DNA from: Clytia hemisphaerica
Lineage: Eukaryota; Cnidaria; Hydrozoa; Leptothecata; Clytiidae
Assembly (NCBI GenBank): GCA_902728285.1
Contig: CACVBU010000899.1
Coordinates: 61,989 to 125,988 of the forward strand
Length of the DNA: 64,000 bases
Reading direction: 5' to 3'
Under the pieces are notes generated by a model. The model saw only the letters and a program-made list of their open reading frames with translations, ran no database searches and had not been told where the DNA came from. Position 1 is the stretch's first letter; every line of letters starts with the position of its first letter. Both the position numbers and the translations under genes were made by a program. Below are positions 20,404 through 31,100 of this stretch, piece by piece.

Positions 20404-21711
20404 AGTCACACTAGGAAATCAAGCTTTCAGAAAAACAACATCAGTCATCTACAGGATGTATTTGCAACAACAAGGACGAGAGTGTTACCTGAATCAAGTT
20501 CAAGTTCCCAAGACAATTAATTAAATCTTGAGAAACTTGAAAACTTAAAACGAGACAAAATGACTGATTGCGAACGTGCAACAGCCAGAATATCAACCAA
20601 CCAAATTTTGTCATTCAATTCTCGAGACAGTGCTTTGATTTTTAATAAGGCCTTGTTTATACACTAAAGCAAAAAAAATTCCGCACATGTAAGGGGCCAT
20701 CGACAATTGACAATCTTTTTTTTAACAGTTTCAAGCCGTAAGGGGTAAGGTGGTCAACATTTATGCCATAAAAAATAGTTAAAAAAGAAGGAAAATCTCA
20801 CTTACAATAGAAGCTCCTCACATTGTCCCAAAGTCTTAAAAAATACTAAGAATCCATACAATCCAACACTTTCGCCATACTTTTCAATCGTACGTCAAGA
20901 AATATCATTCGTCATGTGACCCAATTCGGCAATTTTTCTCCCGCCCTCATGGTAACACCCGCTATTCCCATCTCACCTTGACCACATGTTTTTCCGTGGA
21001 AGTTAAGAAGCATTTCAATGTCTGCGAAGAAAAAGAACGCAAAAGAACATGCAGGGGAAAGGTAATTTTAGGCTGAAATAGTTTATTTTTTTCAAGGTTT
21101 TTTTGGCCGTTAAATACCGTAACTTGGTCTAATGTCTAATGACACCCCTCCTCTAATCCCGACACCCTTTTTATTAGCTGAAATTGATAGAAAGGTTGAA
21201 ACTGTTTTTCTTTGCCTAGTGGTCAGAGAGGAATAATCATTTTTCAATCATTCAATGATTCAAGCTTTCATATTGTTCCTGTCTCTAAAGAAGGGTGTCA
21301 GAATTAGACGAGGGATGTCGATATTAGACCAACTTACGGTAAGAGGAAGGGGGGAGGGGGTCAGAGTCTTAACGGCCGTTTGTTAATGGCCCCTAAATGT
21401 GTCAGTGTTTGACTTGAGGTCTGGCAAGCAAAATTTCTGGGAAATTATAGCCTATCAGGCGGTGCGTGGATCTAGGTGGGTTCCGTCTCCCCCGTAGATC
21501 TTTTGCTTGGGAAGTTGATCTTCAAATTAGTTTTCAAGGTTGACTTGGCACAAATACTTTCATCTATGGCTCATCTATGGTTATTTTTTCATAAATCCCT
21601 TTAGAAGTTTTGCGGCACATTTTTTTGCTTGCGAGTCAAGTAAACGATATAGCGCTTTTGCAGCATTAATCTTTGATATGCATTTCGGCGGGATGCTAGT
21701 GTGACTTACTG
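20404..21711. mobile_element. Element A copy 1 (non-autonomous DNA transposon)
   Basis: The termini AGTCACACTAGG (20404) and CTAGTGTGACTTACTG (ending 21711) are inverted repeats. The segments 20404-20700 and 21430-21711 match, in reverse order and strand, 57905-58140 plus 59825-59871 and 56827-57136, a second copy with a clear 5-bp duplication. The middle of this copy contains a separate MITE (21117-21339). I see no transposase. Confidence 0.75.
21117..21339. mobile_element. 223-bp TA-flanked MITE with CCGTAA termini
   Basis: Perfect TA duplication (21115-21116, 21340-21341) around ~50-bp imperfect inverted repeats: CCGTAACTTGGTCTAATGTC on the left and ATATTAGACCAACTTACGG on the right. CTAATCCCGACACCCTT and AAGGGTGTCAGAATTAGA pair further in. 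It resembles Tc1/mariner-type MITEs by target choice. Confidence 0.8.
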
Positions 21712-21975
21712 ACAGAAGGCGAGTTTTTTGCGGTGCGAGTTACGTCCTTTCACGGTTATAAGAAATAAGCACTGTTTGTTGCGTGTTGCGGTGGAGTGCA
21801 TGGCGTAACTCGCACGGCAACTAACCCATCTTCTGTTGGAAGATCATATCAGGCATTTTTGGCGTTAACACCTTCGAAGCAGCGGGCGCCTCTGTCTTTC
21901 CACAACTCAGGCCCTTTAAGTGGATTTGTTTTCGGGAAAAAAGTTGATTCTACTAACCATTCTTGAAACATCATT

Positions 21976-22534
21976 AGAGCCTGAACCATTCATGTTTTTA
22001 AAAACACCTTGCTTACCTGGTTTGCAGATAACACTTTCCAGCATGAAAGGTTCAATTTTTAAAAACACCATAAACACCAAATGTCCTGTCGAAGGCGACT
22101 GCTATAAAACAAGTCCCGACTGGCTGAAACGGTATCGAAAAGTCCCATTTCCCCGTTTTTTTTCCGATTTTCTAGCCCGATTTTTAACCCGATTTTTATC
22201 TGATTGGTTCAGTCAGGACACTGCAAGAGCTTCAAAATCGTCTTGAAAAATACCAGGAACACCAGGAAAAAGACTGAATGGTTCACAAAATGGTGGTGTT
22301 TCTGGGAAATGGCATTTTTGCCTGAGTTTAGTGGAGAAAATTGAGAGTTGATTTATGGAAATACCAGGAACACAGGAAATGCTGGAAACACACTGCCTCG
22401 AGAGGTAAGGTGTTTCTGGTAAAATGTTTTTGCCAAAAACACCCAGAAAACCATGAAAGGTTCAGAAAAGGTGTTTCAGGTAAAAGTGTTTTCAGTGTTT
22501 TCGGGACTTTTTTGACATGAAAGGTTCAGGCTCT
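21976..22534. mobile_element. Motif-array MITE, GTGTTTCTGG family
   Basis: Inverted termini AGAGCCTGAACCATTCATG and CATGAAAGGTTCAGGCTCT. Inside, ACACCAGGAA, TACCAGGAACAC, GTGTTTCTGGTAAA and GTGTTTCAGGTAAA alternate on both strands, along with extra copies of the terminal CATGAAAGGTTCA (22043, 22453). No target duplication is obvious. Confidence 0.75.
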
Positions 22535-24240
22535 TACTCTTTCAAAAAGATTTTTTTTTTGACTTCATAACGGAAAAAGATATAAATTTAATATGGGTTA
22601 CAATGATACCCATCAAGCCAGTGGAAAGTTTACATAGAATTTCATTAATGTGGAGAAAATCTCTAAAAAAATAAATAAAATGGTGTTTCCAAGGGATACA
22701 GCCTTGATCTTTTCTACATGAATAGATCAAGCAGGTGGCTATTCGAAACTACCTCAATAGTGAAATATTTATTTATAGTTTTTTCTCTATGTACGAAAGA
22801 ATTACAAAACTTGAGTTTTTTCACTTGAATTCAAAGTTCAAGCCATATTTTAACTATATTGCACAATGAAACCCTCCACTACAGAGGTACTTTCAATATG
22901 CCGGCTCTCCCGGCTTTATGCCGGCTTTATGCCGGCTCTCCCGGCTCTCCTCTTATTTTTCTCTAAAGAATGTTTACAAGGATAAGATTTCGTTTATTAA
23001 ATAATCTTTTAAAATTGTTAACTGATGCGTGAGGCCTTTTCGTTGAACATACAATTCTGTTGGTTTTTATTTGAAGTGCACAGACTAGAAAAACGGGTTG
23101 TTTTAGACTGTATCAGACAGATCGTAGAAAAGAGGGAAAAAGAATTTTCGTTTCAGAACCACTTAAAGGGCCTGATATCTCTGTCCACAATTTTAGATGG
23201 CCTTAGCAATAGATCCAAAAGGGTGCCATCATCTTGGAAGATAGTTTGTTTTGGTCTCCGGCTTTGGGAATTAGCAATGTTTTTGGTTATTTTTGATGGA
23301 AAATGGTAAGAAGCTTAAGTTTACAAGACAGGTCATTTAGTTTCTGCTGGCTTATAGAATGTCAGGATCCGCGATGGTTTCCCTAACTGTGCTTTAATTG
23401 TTGTTTTATTATGTATTTATTATAATAATTTGTTTACTATAAAACTGTCATGGGTTTCGGTAGCATGGGAAGATTTATCCCACGACACCGAAACGCTGAA
23501 AGCAGACGGGTAATCTATATTAATCTAATTACCAGTAGTAGGTTTGTTAAAAAAAAAGGAAAAGGAATATGAACAGCAAACAAAGTAATTGAAGCAACAA
23601 ACAGGTTTTAAATGAAACCACAAACAGGGTAAATAAAACCACAAACAGGGTAAATAAAACCACAATATTTATTTATTTGGTTTGCTACATGTATATATTG
23701 CTTCATTGTTTATTACATGTTTATTAAAGATGATATTCGTTGTAGATGAAAAGGGGATTTCCCCAATGCAATGATTGTATATACAATGAAAAACAGTGAA
23801 AAAGACCACAAAGCTATTATTATTACTTGCTTTAGGTCTGGTTTTTTAAATAAAAGTAATAATATACACATTTTGTCTTATACTTGGCGTGCATGGATGG
23901 GAGAATAGCAACTCTAGGACCTCAGCTCCTCTGGATCTTCATATTAACTTGACTTCTAATCTTTCTAATCTAACAATACTGTAGGGCTGACTTTCCATTG
24001 CAGCTGGTTTATTACAAATGTTTTTGGATTGCGAGAAAAGTCATCTGTGATGACATCTGGAACCACCAGACATATATGTTTCAGAAAGAAAATGTCAATT
24101 CATATGAAAACATATACCAGAAACAATAACCCCTTAATGGTTATGTTTTAACTTTTCATATAAAGCACTTCCTTTCTATTTTGTGGATACCCTCTCACTA
24201 CAGAGATTTACAAGTTAGGCTCGCAGTGGGCCTCTAACTG
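22535..24240. other. Gene-free stretch with minor repeats
   Basis: Contains reiterated GCCGGCTTTAT/GCCGGCTCTCC words at 22900-22948 and a triple ACAAACAGGGTAAATAAAAC near 23600-23660. A 94-codon frame at 23025-23309 has no recognisable domain. No exon is supported. Confidence 0.4.
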
Positions 24241-24247
24241 ATCTTAT

Positions 24248-24793
24248 TTAAACTCTTCTCGTGTCGTATTTCAAGCCATGGGTTTTCCATGCATCATTAA
24301 GTTTTCCTTTGAATGACTTGATGGAATCTGCTGAAACAGCATCACTTGGTAGCTTGTTCCAGATTGGTACACACCAGTATTAAAAGTATTTGGTTATTGT
24401 GGCCCGTTGAAGCCGTCATTCGTGAAGTTTGGTGAGAGTTTGTGAGCGTGTCTTCGGTTTGGACGTGTTCAACTAGTCAGTTTGTCCGGTAATGTTGCTT
24501 TATCATAAAATTGGAGGTGTTTGAAGACCTGGATCATATCACAGAACTGTTTTCAAAATTCCAGTGTTTGTAGATCAAGCATTTTAAGTCTTTCGCTATA
24601 CGAAAGGTTGCAACACGTTTGGACTAGTCTTGTTGCGCGTCTTTGCACTCCCTCAAGCAAATTGACGCGTTTGCATAGTCTTGGTGACCAAACTGACTGT
24701 GCATACTGTTGAGTATAGTGTACGGAGGATCTCTGGAGTTAAGCTGGCGAAACCTCGCTTGATAACCCCAAGCATAGAGTTAGCCTTGTTGAC
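24248..24793 (-). pseudogene. LINE reverse transcriptase C-terminal relic (CR1/L2-like)
   Basis: Read on the minus strand, the end of a non-LTR retrotransposon polyprotein is visible in several frames: VNKANSMLGVIKRGF, then LYS; LEGVQRRATRLVQ with LSYSERLKMLDLQTLEF; DMIQVFKHLQFYD; and finally PIWNKLPSDAVSADSIKSF up to KYDTRRV and a stop at 24250-24248. These are the thumb and connection motifs of CR1/L2-type RTs. Frame changes and at least one internal stop make it a dead copy. Upstream parts of the element are not recognisable. Confidence 0.8.
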
Positions 24794-24859
24794 TTGTCTC
24801 ATGTATTATTAGTGTTCAAATGGTAAATAAATAATTACTTACTTACAATTTATAGTTTC

Positions 24860-25160
24860 TAGAGGGGTCAAGATCCCTCCTTAGGTATAAGGACCCCCCT
24901 TAAAAGTGCTAACCCCCCCCCTTAGGAAATTTATTTAAAATTTCACCCCCCCCCCCCAGTGCCGCATGCAAACTTTATTGAAAAAGAAGTTTTGCATAAT
25001 TCAAGGAAGATCCCCCTTATCTAAGAAGACCCCCCCTTAGGTAAGAAGACCCCCCCCCTTAACTGGCAACCCCCCCTTAGGAAAGTCATACTTTTACTAA
25101 CACCCCCTTGCTTTTGGTTCATCAAAACCCAAGACCCCCCCTAAATGTAGCAGGGGTAGA
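24860..25160. repeat. C-rich motif-array block, CCCCCCTTAGG family
   Basis: CCCCCCTTAGGAAA, CCCCCTTAGGTAAGAAGA and CCCCCCTTAACT words recur at least eight times in about 280 bp. No inverted termini are evident. Confidence 0.5.
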
Positions 25161-25309
25161 GTAGAAACTATGATTACATCCTATACAGGTCAAAAGGGTT
25201 TCGAAAATTTGAAATAATTGAATACAAACACATTTTCACATGAAGGAACCTTCATTAATATTCTTTCGAAGGTTTTTATGTATATAATAAAAAGAAAATT
25301 TTTCTATAT

Positions 25310-25520
25310 TTACAGTCATAGTTTAAACATTTTGAGAATTTTGTGTATTTTCAGTATTTTAAAGACTGATGCGAAAATCGTGATTTTAGTACTTCCAAAT
25401 TATTTCATTGGATTTTGATTTTTTTTTTTTGGGGGGGGGGGTTCAGTGGATTCTAGGCTATATTCCCAGCCTTATTGGAAAAATTTTGAGTATTTGAATC
25501 CTGAGATCCTAAGAAGTAGT
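25310..25520. repeat. Dispersed repeat shared with 44530-44700
   Basis: ATTATTTCATTGGATTTTGATTTT, a G-run and GTTCAGTGGATTCTAGGCTATATTCCCAGCC here match ATTTCATTGGATGTTTTGAT and GTTCAGTGGGTTTTAAGC at 44608-44700. Both are in the same orientation, so this is a low-copy dispersed element of unknown type. Confidence 0.6.
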
Positions 25521-26448
25521 CTAGCCTAGCTTAATTGTTGGCTGTCAGGGGCGTTAAAAGAACGTGTGAAAGCTTAATTATATCAAAGATAAAACATACA
25601 AACTTGTTCATGCTGCAAGGATGTTCTTTCTGAAAGTTTGATCGGTGTTAATGTCGTTTGGGCATTGAATTTATGTTTGTTCTTTTGTGTAATTGTTATT
25701 ATGTCTCATGTGAATTAGTTTAGTTTTTTATTGTCTTGGGAATTGTAATATTTATATATTTTTCTATTGCTATTGTAATCCCTACGGGAATTCCTGTGTT
25801 ATGTGTAAATGTGAAGTCATGTGGTGTGTTGTCAAAGTTTTGTAAACTGTTCAGTGTGTGTGAAGTGACGTTCAACCACAGTGTTTCTAGTGAGTAGAAC
25901 TTTATTTATTTATTTATTTCTGTAACTTGTCTGTGTATGATTTTGTCAATGATTAATTGTTTTTGTATTCTTTCTAATATTCTTCTCGTATTCTTGTAAT
26001 AATTTAGTATTTTTGTATTCATTTTATAGCCGTGTTCTATGTTGGACACGCGTCAAATGGTAAAGTACAAATGTCTACGTTTGTTTCCTAAGTTGGATCG
26101 TTGTCATTTACAATCGGTATTAATGTTTTCTGGCTGGAAAATTCTTTTTAACTTTTAATCTGATGTATACTTGATGGGTCAGAGTCCATTTTAGACTTTA
26201 AAACAAAATAGCTTATTATTTCGCTGGACTCACTTGGCAAAGAAAATGTTTTAAAATTTTGTTTTGAAATTGAGTGTGGCCACCAGCACAATAAAGTGTT
26301 TTGATTGCCAAATTCTTATCATTATTTTTTTGGTTGGAAATTTTAAACTTTCTTTCAAATTCTCAGCCCTGACCATGCTATTCGTTTTGCCATCAATATA
26401 TAAATAAAGAAATCATAGCCTAGATCTCCAGGCTAAAAAAGAGAGGAT
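25521..26448. other. Upstream region of the UPF0739-like gene
   Basis: AT-rich sequence, possibly 5' UTR and promoter of the gene starting at 26449. Contains TTTATTTATTTATTTATTTC near 25900. No exon can be defined. Confidence 0.35.
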
Positions 26449-27237
26449 ATGAATAATTTGATGACTGCTGAGATACCAAATAAGGCAAATAGAATGATAA
26501 GAAAACATTGGGCCAGAATTTCTGTAGAAATTTACGCAGTGGATTGTGGTTTGAAGCCAGCATGGTTAAATGATTTTTTATCTGTTGATGTCAGAGAATT
26601 TGTGGAGCTACTGGATTGGATGCATTGCAACGGGTATATCAAAAATAAACTTCAGGCTATTCAAATATCTTCAGACGTTCTTGTGGTAAAGATGAATGAC
26701 TTTCCAAAACGTATTGGGAATGCTCTAGAATGTTTAAAAAGTTACAATAAGATGTTTTCAACTCCAGTATTTATTTTTGCTGGAGCAACACAGCCTCTTG
26801 AAATGAATCAAACAAATGAGACAACGATCAACAGATGTGTAAACAAGCTAAATGGGATTATTGCAGAATTAAAATCATACCTTGAAAATCTTACAAAAGA
26901 ACAATATTTTAATATTGACCCTAAAGAATTTACACCAACAGTTTTTGGAATAGCTTTGGGCTATCCAGTTATCTATATTCAACCGACAACAGATTCTCCA
27001 CAAACATTAGATCTCAATGTTACAACTTTCACTTTCAATTTCACAGTTCAAGAACAAGACAATATGAGCAACTTTGTATGCTATTCATTCAGCTATCCAT
27101 CATCCATGGAATTATCAGATACTCAAATGAAGTTTATAGAACATTGGAAATGTGATGTGATTAATACATGTGTTGTTCAGGGAATTAACTACAATCTGGA
27201 ATTATCAACGAAACAAAATATTCATGTTATTCTATGA
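26449..27237 (+). CDS. UPF0739 (C1orf74-like) family protein, single exon
   Basis: An uninterrupted 262-codon frame from an ATG in AGAGGATATGA. It begins MNNLMTAEIPNKANRM and is an ordinary soluble protein with no signal peptide or membrane segment. The order of blocks resembles the UPF0739 family of unknown function (human C1orf74): a helical N-terminus with YAVDCGLKPAWLNDFLS, LLDWMHCNGYIKNKL, a VLVVKMNDFP strand, then FGIALGYPVIYIQPT around residue 171 and a C-terminal beta-rich part. The similarity is from memory, so the family is tentative; the reality of the gene is not. COX18 starts about 0.9 kb downstream on the same strand. Confidence 0.75.
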   Translation: MNNLMTAEIPNKANRMIRKHWARISVEIYAVDCGLKPAWLNDFLSVDVREFVELLDWMHCNGYIKNKLQAIQISSDVLVVKMNDFPKRIGNALECLKSYNKMFSTPVFIFAGATQPLEMNQTNETTINRCVNKLNGIIAELKSYLENLTKEQYFNIDPKEFTPTVFGIALGYPVIYIQPTTDSPQTLDLNVTTFTFNFTVQEQDNMSNFVCYSFSYPSSMELSDTQMKFIEHWKCDVINTCVVQGINYNLELSTKQNIHVIL

Positions 27238-27855
27238 CAAATAACTTGATGACTTTTAATTTTACTGGATTTTATATTAGACCTGATCATTCATAGAATA
27301 TTGTATTGTATCATAATCCAAACAAAGACTACACATTTTTTATAAGCTACTCCAATTTTCCGGTCAGGGCTTGGGTTGTTTGGCATTCTAGATTTTGAAA
27401 AAAATTGTCAAGTAAACAGATCATAAAAACCTCTTTATGAGAATTTTAACTTATATAATATATGTTCCACTTTTTCTGGACACATTGTATGTTCTAAAGA
27501 CGAAAGCTAGTATAATACACACTATACTCACTCTCAATATTTTACTTCTTGGAAATTAGGTATAAATGTACTAAATACATTAAAGATGAGGCTGTTATTG
27601 GCAAGAACTGGTTGGTTATCCTCTACAATCAAATACACTTCACCTAAGGTTTGTATTAATTTCTGTTTTCCCTAAGGCTCTGCAATCTACAAAAAATGGC
27701 TTTTGCATATTCAGCCTAGCAGAATAGAAATGGAAGATATTTCCTTCTCCTGTTCCTTTGCCAGTGTGTAAGATCAAGCTGTAAAATCAGTCTGAGTCCT
27801 GAAATACTACGTGAAATTAGAATATAATCCTGAAAAGGATCAAGAACATTGGGTT

Positions 27856-28012
27856 TTTCATGATATGTACCACTGGAGAGTCTTCTGAGAACTTTTGAAA
27901 TTTTCCACCCAATATGTCACTTAAACAATAGAAAAAGTGACGTATTGGGTGGAACAAAAACAGAAAAGTTGCATAATTTTGTGAAGTCATTGCAGTGGTG
28001 CATATCATGAAT
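27856..28012. mobile_element. ~157-bp foldback MITE, ATGATATGCACCA family, copy 1
   Basis: Outer arms TTCATGATATGTACCACTGG and GCAGTGGTGCATATCATGAA pair. A central tight hairpin pairs TTCCACCCAATATGTCAC (27903) with GTGACGTATTGGGTGGAA (27937). The outer arms match the two copies at 42175 and 43791, but the centres differ. Confidence 0.7.
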
Positions 28013-28107
28013 ACCATAAAAATACGGAGAGAATGACACTGGGAACTAAGATTTGAGCAGACCATGTGAATGTTTTTTTTCAAACCTTCCTTGTTAACTT
28101 GTTACAG

Positions 28108-31100
28108 GCTTTAGCTTGTCATGGTCACTTCATCTCACCACACGACAAAGGAGGAGTATCAATGCATTGTCACCAACCAAGAAGAATGTCGTCGTATTAT
28201 ACTTTCCCTCTATTTACTTCTACTCAAACAATTTTGGAGAATGTAAGGAAAATGATTTTTATGTCAAAAAGTTCTTTCTTGTCAGCAAGTCTTTTTACCC
28301 TTCGAGCATCTTTCTATTTTTTTACTAGGGGAAGCATCTTTGGGCCTCGCAGCCCCCCTTAAAATCTCAAGATTAACAAGTGCCATGGCCTTAGTCACAT
28401 GAGCGGGTGGTATTTTCTAGACCGGTCTGTTTTTTACCTAAAATGCTCACTTTCAGCATAACCCCTCGTCCGATTTTACAATCACTAGATACAGTATCCT
28501 AAGGCTGTTTAGGCAAAAAAAGGGAAATATACCAAAAGGTGGCAAAGACTTTACACTCTGCCCCAAAAATACATGTCGAGTGGAGTTGGCTCGCAAAATT
28601 AGAGCAAAAAAATGAAAGTGAAAAAAAGTTAGAGGGGGTCCTATTTTCAGTATTTTCAAAGAATGATGAAGTCATGAGGTGGCGTCAAAGATGCCAATTT
28701 CTATTTGGTGCACACTTGCAAAATTTCAAGTCGATTGGATAAATATTTCAAAAAAATAACAAAGAAGATGTTCGAAGGGTGAAAGCAATCAACAGCTAAC
28801 TAAAACTTTCCTTTTGATCATAGTGTCCTGGTAGGTTCCCCCTCCTTGATATTGAAAAAAATTGCCTTTGCAATTTTTTAGCCCCCCTCCCTTGAAATTT
28901 TTTCCCGTGTTAGTACTTTTTTGCTGCTCCTATTCACTTTATCTTCGTAAATGAAATGAAAACTTCCACAGAATGAAATGAATGAGTTCCTTTATGTAGA
29001 GAATAAAAAGTTAATGATGTAACAATCAAACCGTTAACTATGTCGCGTGGCAAAAGAAGAAAATAAAATTTCCCACAGACTTTTTCTGCCCCCTTACCTT
29101 TTTGAAGCAAATTTTTCTACCCCCTCCCCCCTTACCTTTTTGAAGCAAATTTTTTAACCCCGTCCCTTTTGCTTCCCCTGGATTTTCTTAAACAATTCCC
29201 CTACCCTTTTCCAATTTTCTTCCAAAAAAGCCCTTCCTTTTAATAGGGGGGGGGGGAGATTTAACCTGTTCGGATTAAAAGTCATTAACGACTTTTCAAA
29301 TGATCTTTTTCTATTATTTTAGATTCATTTATATTCTGGTTTTCCATGGTGGGCAACTATAGCTTGCACTACCATTTTGCTTCGAACTGCTATTACGTTA
29401 CCACTAGCAATCAAGCAAAACAAAATGACAGCCAAGATGGAGCTATTGAAACCTTTGCTAAAAGAGGTATGGATGCAGTAATTAATTTTTATGAATTAAG
29501 ACCTTTCAATGAATGGCATTTCTTTTAAATGTTTAGGAAAAACTCTTTTAATGTAAATGTGCGGACTCTCGAAAGTCTACTCGAGAATTAAGCAAGTTGA
29601 TATTAGTAATACGTTTTTTTCGTAATTTAATCGAAAAGATTTGTTTACTATACGCTTGGTGTACTATTCCAAGACAAGATATGCTGCTATGCTGTCATTA
29701 TGGTTTAGCAAAATGAATTAAAAGTCAAATTGTGCAAACTGTTGGTTGTACAAAAAGATGGAAATTAATACCCTTCCAATTCACGCATTCACGTAAGTGA
29801 AAAAGCCCATTTGAACGCATTCACGCAAACCGCTGGGGGCCCTTCTATCTAATGGCAATTCACTGACTGTACGCTCTGTTAAGGAGAAAGAAAAAACACA
29901 AAAAACATGACATATTGTATGTAAGATTTTATGAAATATCGTTACTAAAATTTCTCGTATCCTAGCCCAAAAAAAGGACAGAGGACGAAGACTCTTTGGC
30001 TATCTGGAATTCTGAGTTTCGTTGTAATTTCGTTGCTATTGCAACAATGACTTTTTAAGCTCATTAGGCTTGATCAGAAATAATCCCTACCCCTCCCACC
30101 CCCCACCCTGTTGAGGATATCGGACATCCAGGGGGTTCGATGCTATCTGGATAACCAGGTGGCAGGACCTTAAATTAGATATCCAGGGGTTGTTTATTTT
30201 TAAGTTAGACATCCAGGGGACTGTGGAACTCAAAAAATGAATATCCTAAAACAGAGGGTTACGGAAAGTCTAATGGATTACACCTGATTACACCTAAAGG
30301 CAATTCAGATTTCTCTGGTTAACAGGTAACGGACGCAGTCAGGTACAACATTATCACAAGAGGGCAACGCGATGGAAAAGGGAAAACACAGATCCAAGCA
30401 GAACTTTTCAAAGAGGTTTGTTTCAAGTATTCATATCGATACAAAAATGATCACTAACATCTTTGAAAAAGAGCGGAACCAATGCAAGGGATGAAAGCTT
30501 AATAAAAAACTGAGAACAAATTTTCGCGGGAACAAATTAAATTCCGCGAAACACAAGTATTTTCATGATTAAAAGAATCACCTATAAAATTGGTCTTTTT
30601 AGGGCAAAATAGGACATATTTTAAATAAAAAATCCTCTCAACCGCGAAATTAAATTCTGCGAAACTTTCGAATTTTGAGTTGTGAACCGCGAAATTGAAT
30701 TCCGGGAAAATTTCTTCCCTTAAGGTAAATCATCGGAGGTCTTCTAGTTTGTTTTTTTTTGGCAGAAGAATTATCTTGGAAACGGAAGAGAGGAGCGAAG
30801 TCTAACCATGCTTAAGGAGGTCTTAATTCTTCGCACTACCAAAATCATAAGAATCCTTGTTTTTATTTTTTCATAGCTTCGCTCTTACACCAAAGACTTT
30901 TACCAACGAAATGGTATCAACACCTGGAAATTGTTTATGTTACCATGGATACAGCTACCATTATGGATCACCATATCGTTCGCTCTGAGAAATATCTCCG
31001 GATGGATTCCAAACACCGGTGTGTTTACAATGTTTTTATCAAAGTGGAATGTTTCAAAGTCGGATAAAGCCCTGTACAGCCTCCCCAAAAGTTCATAAAG

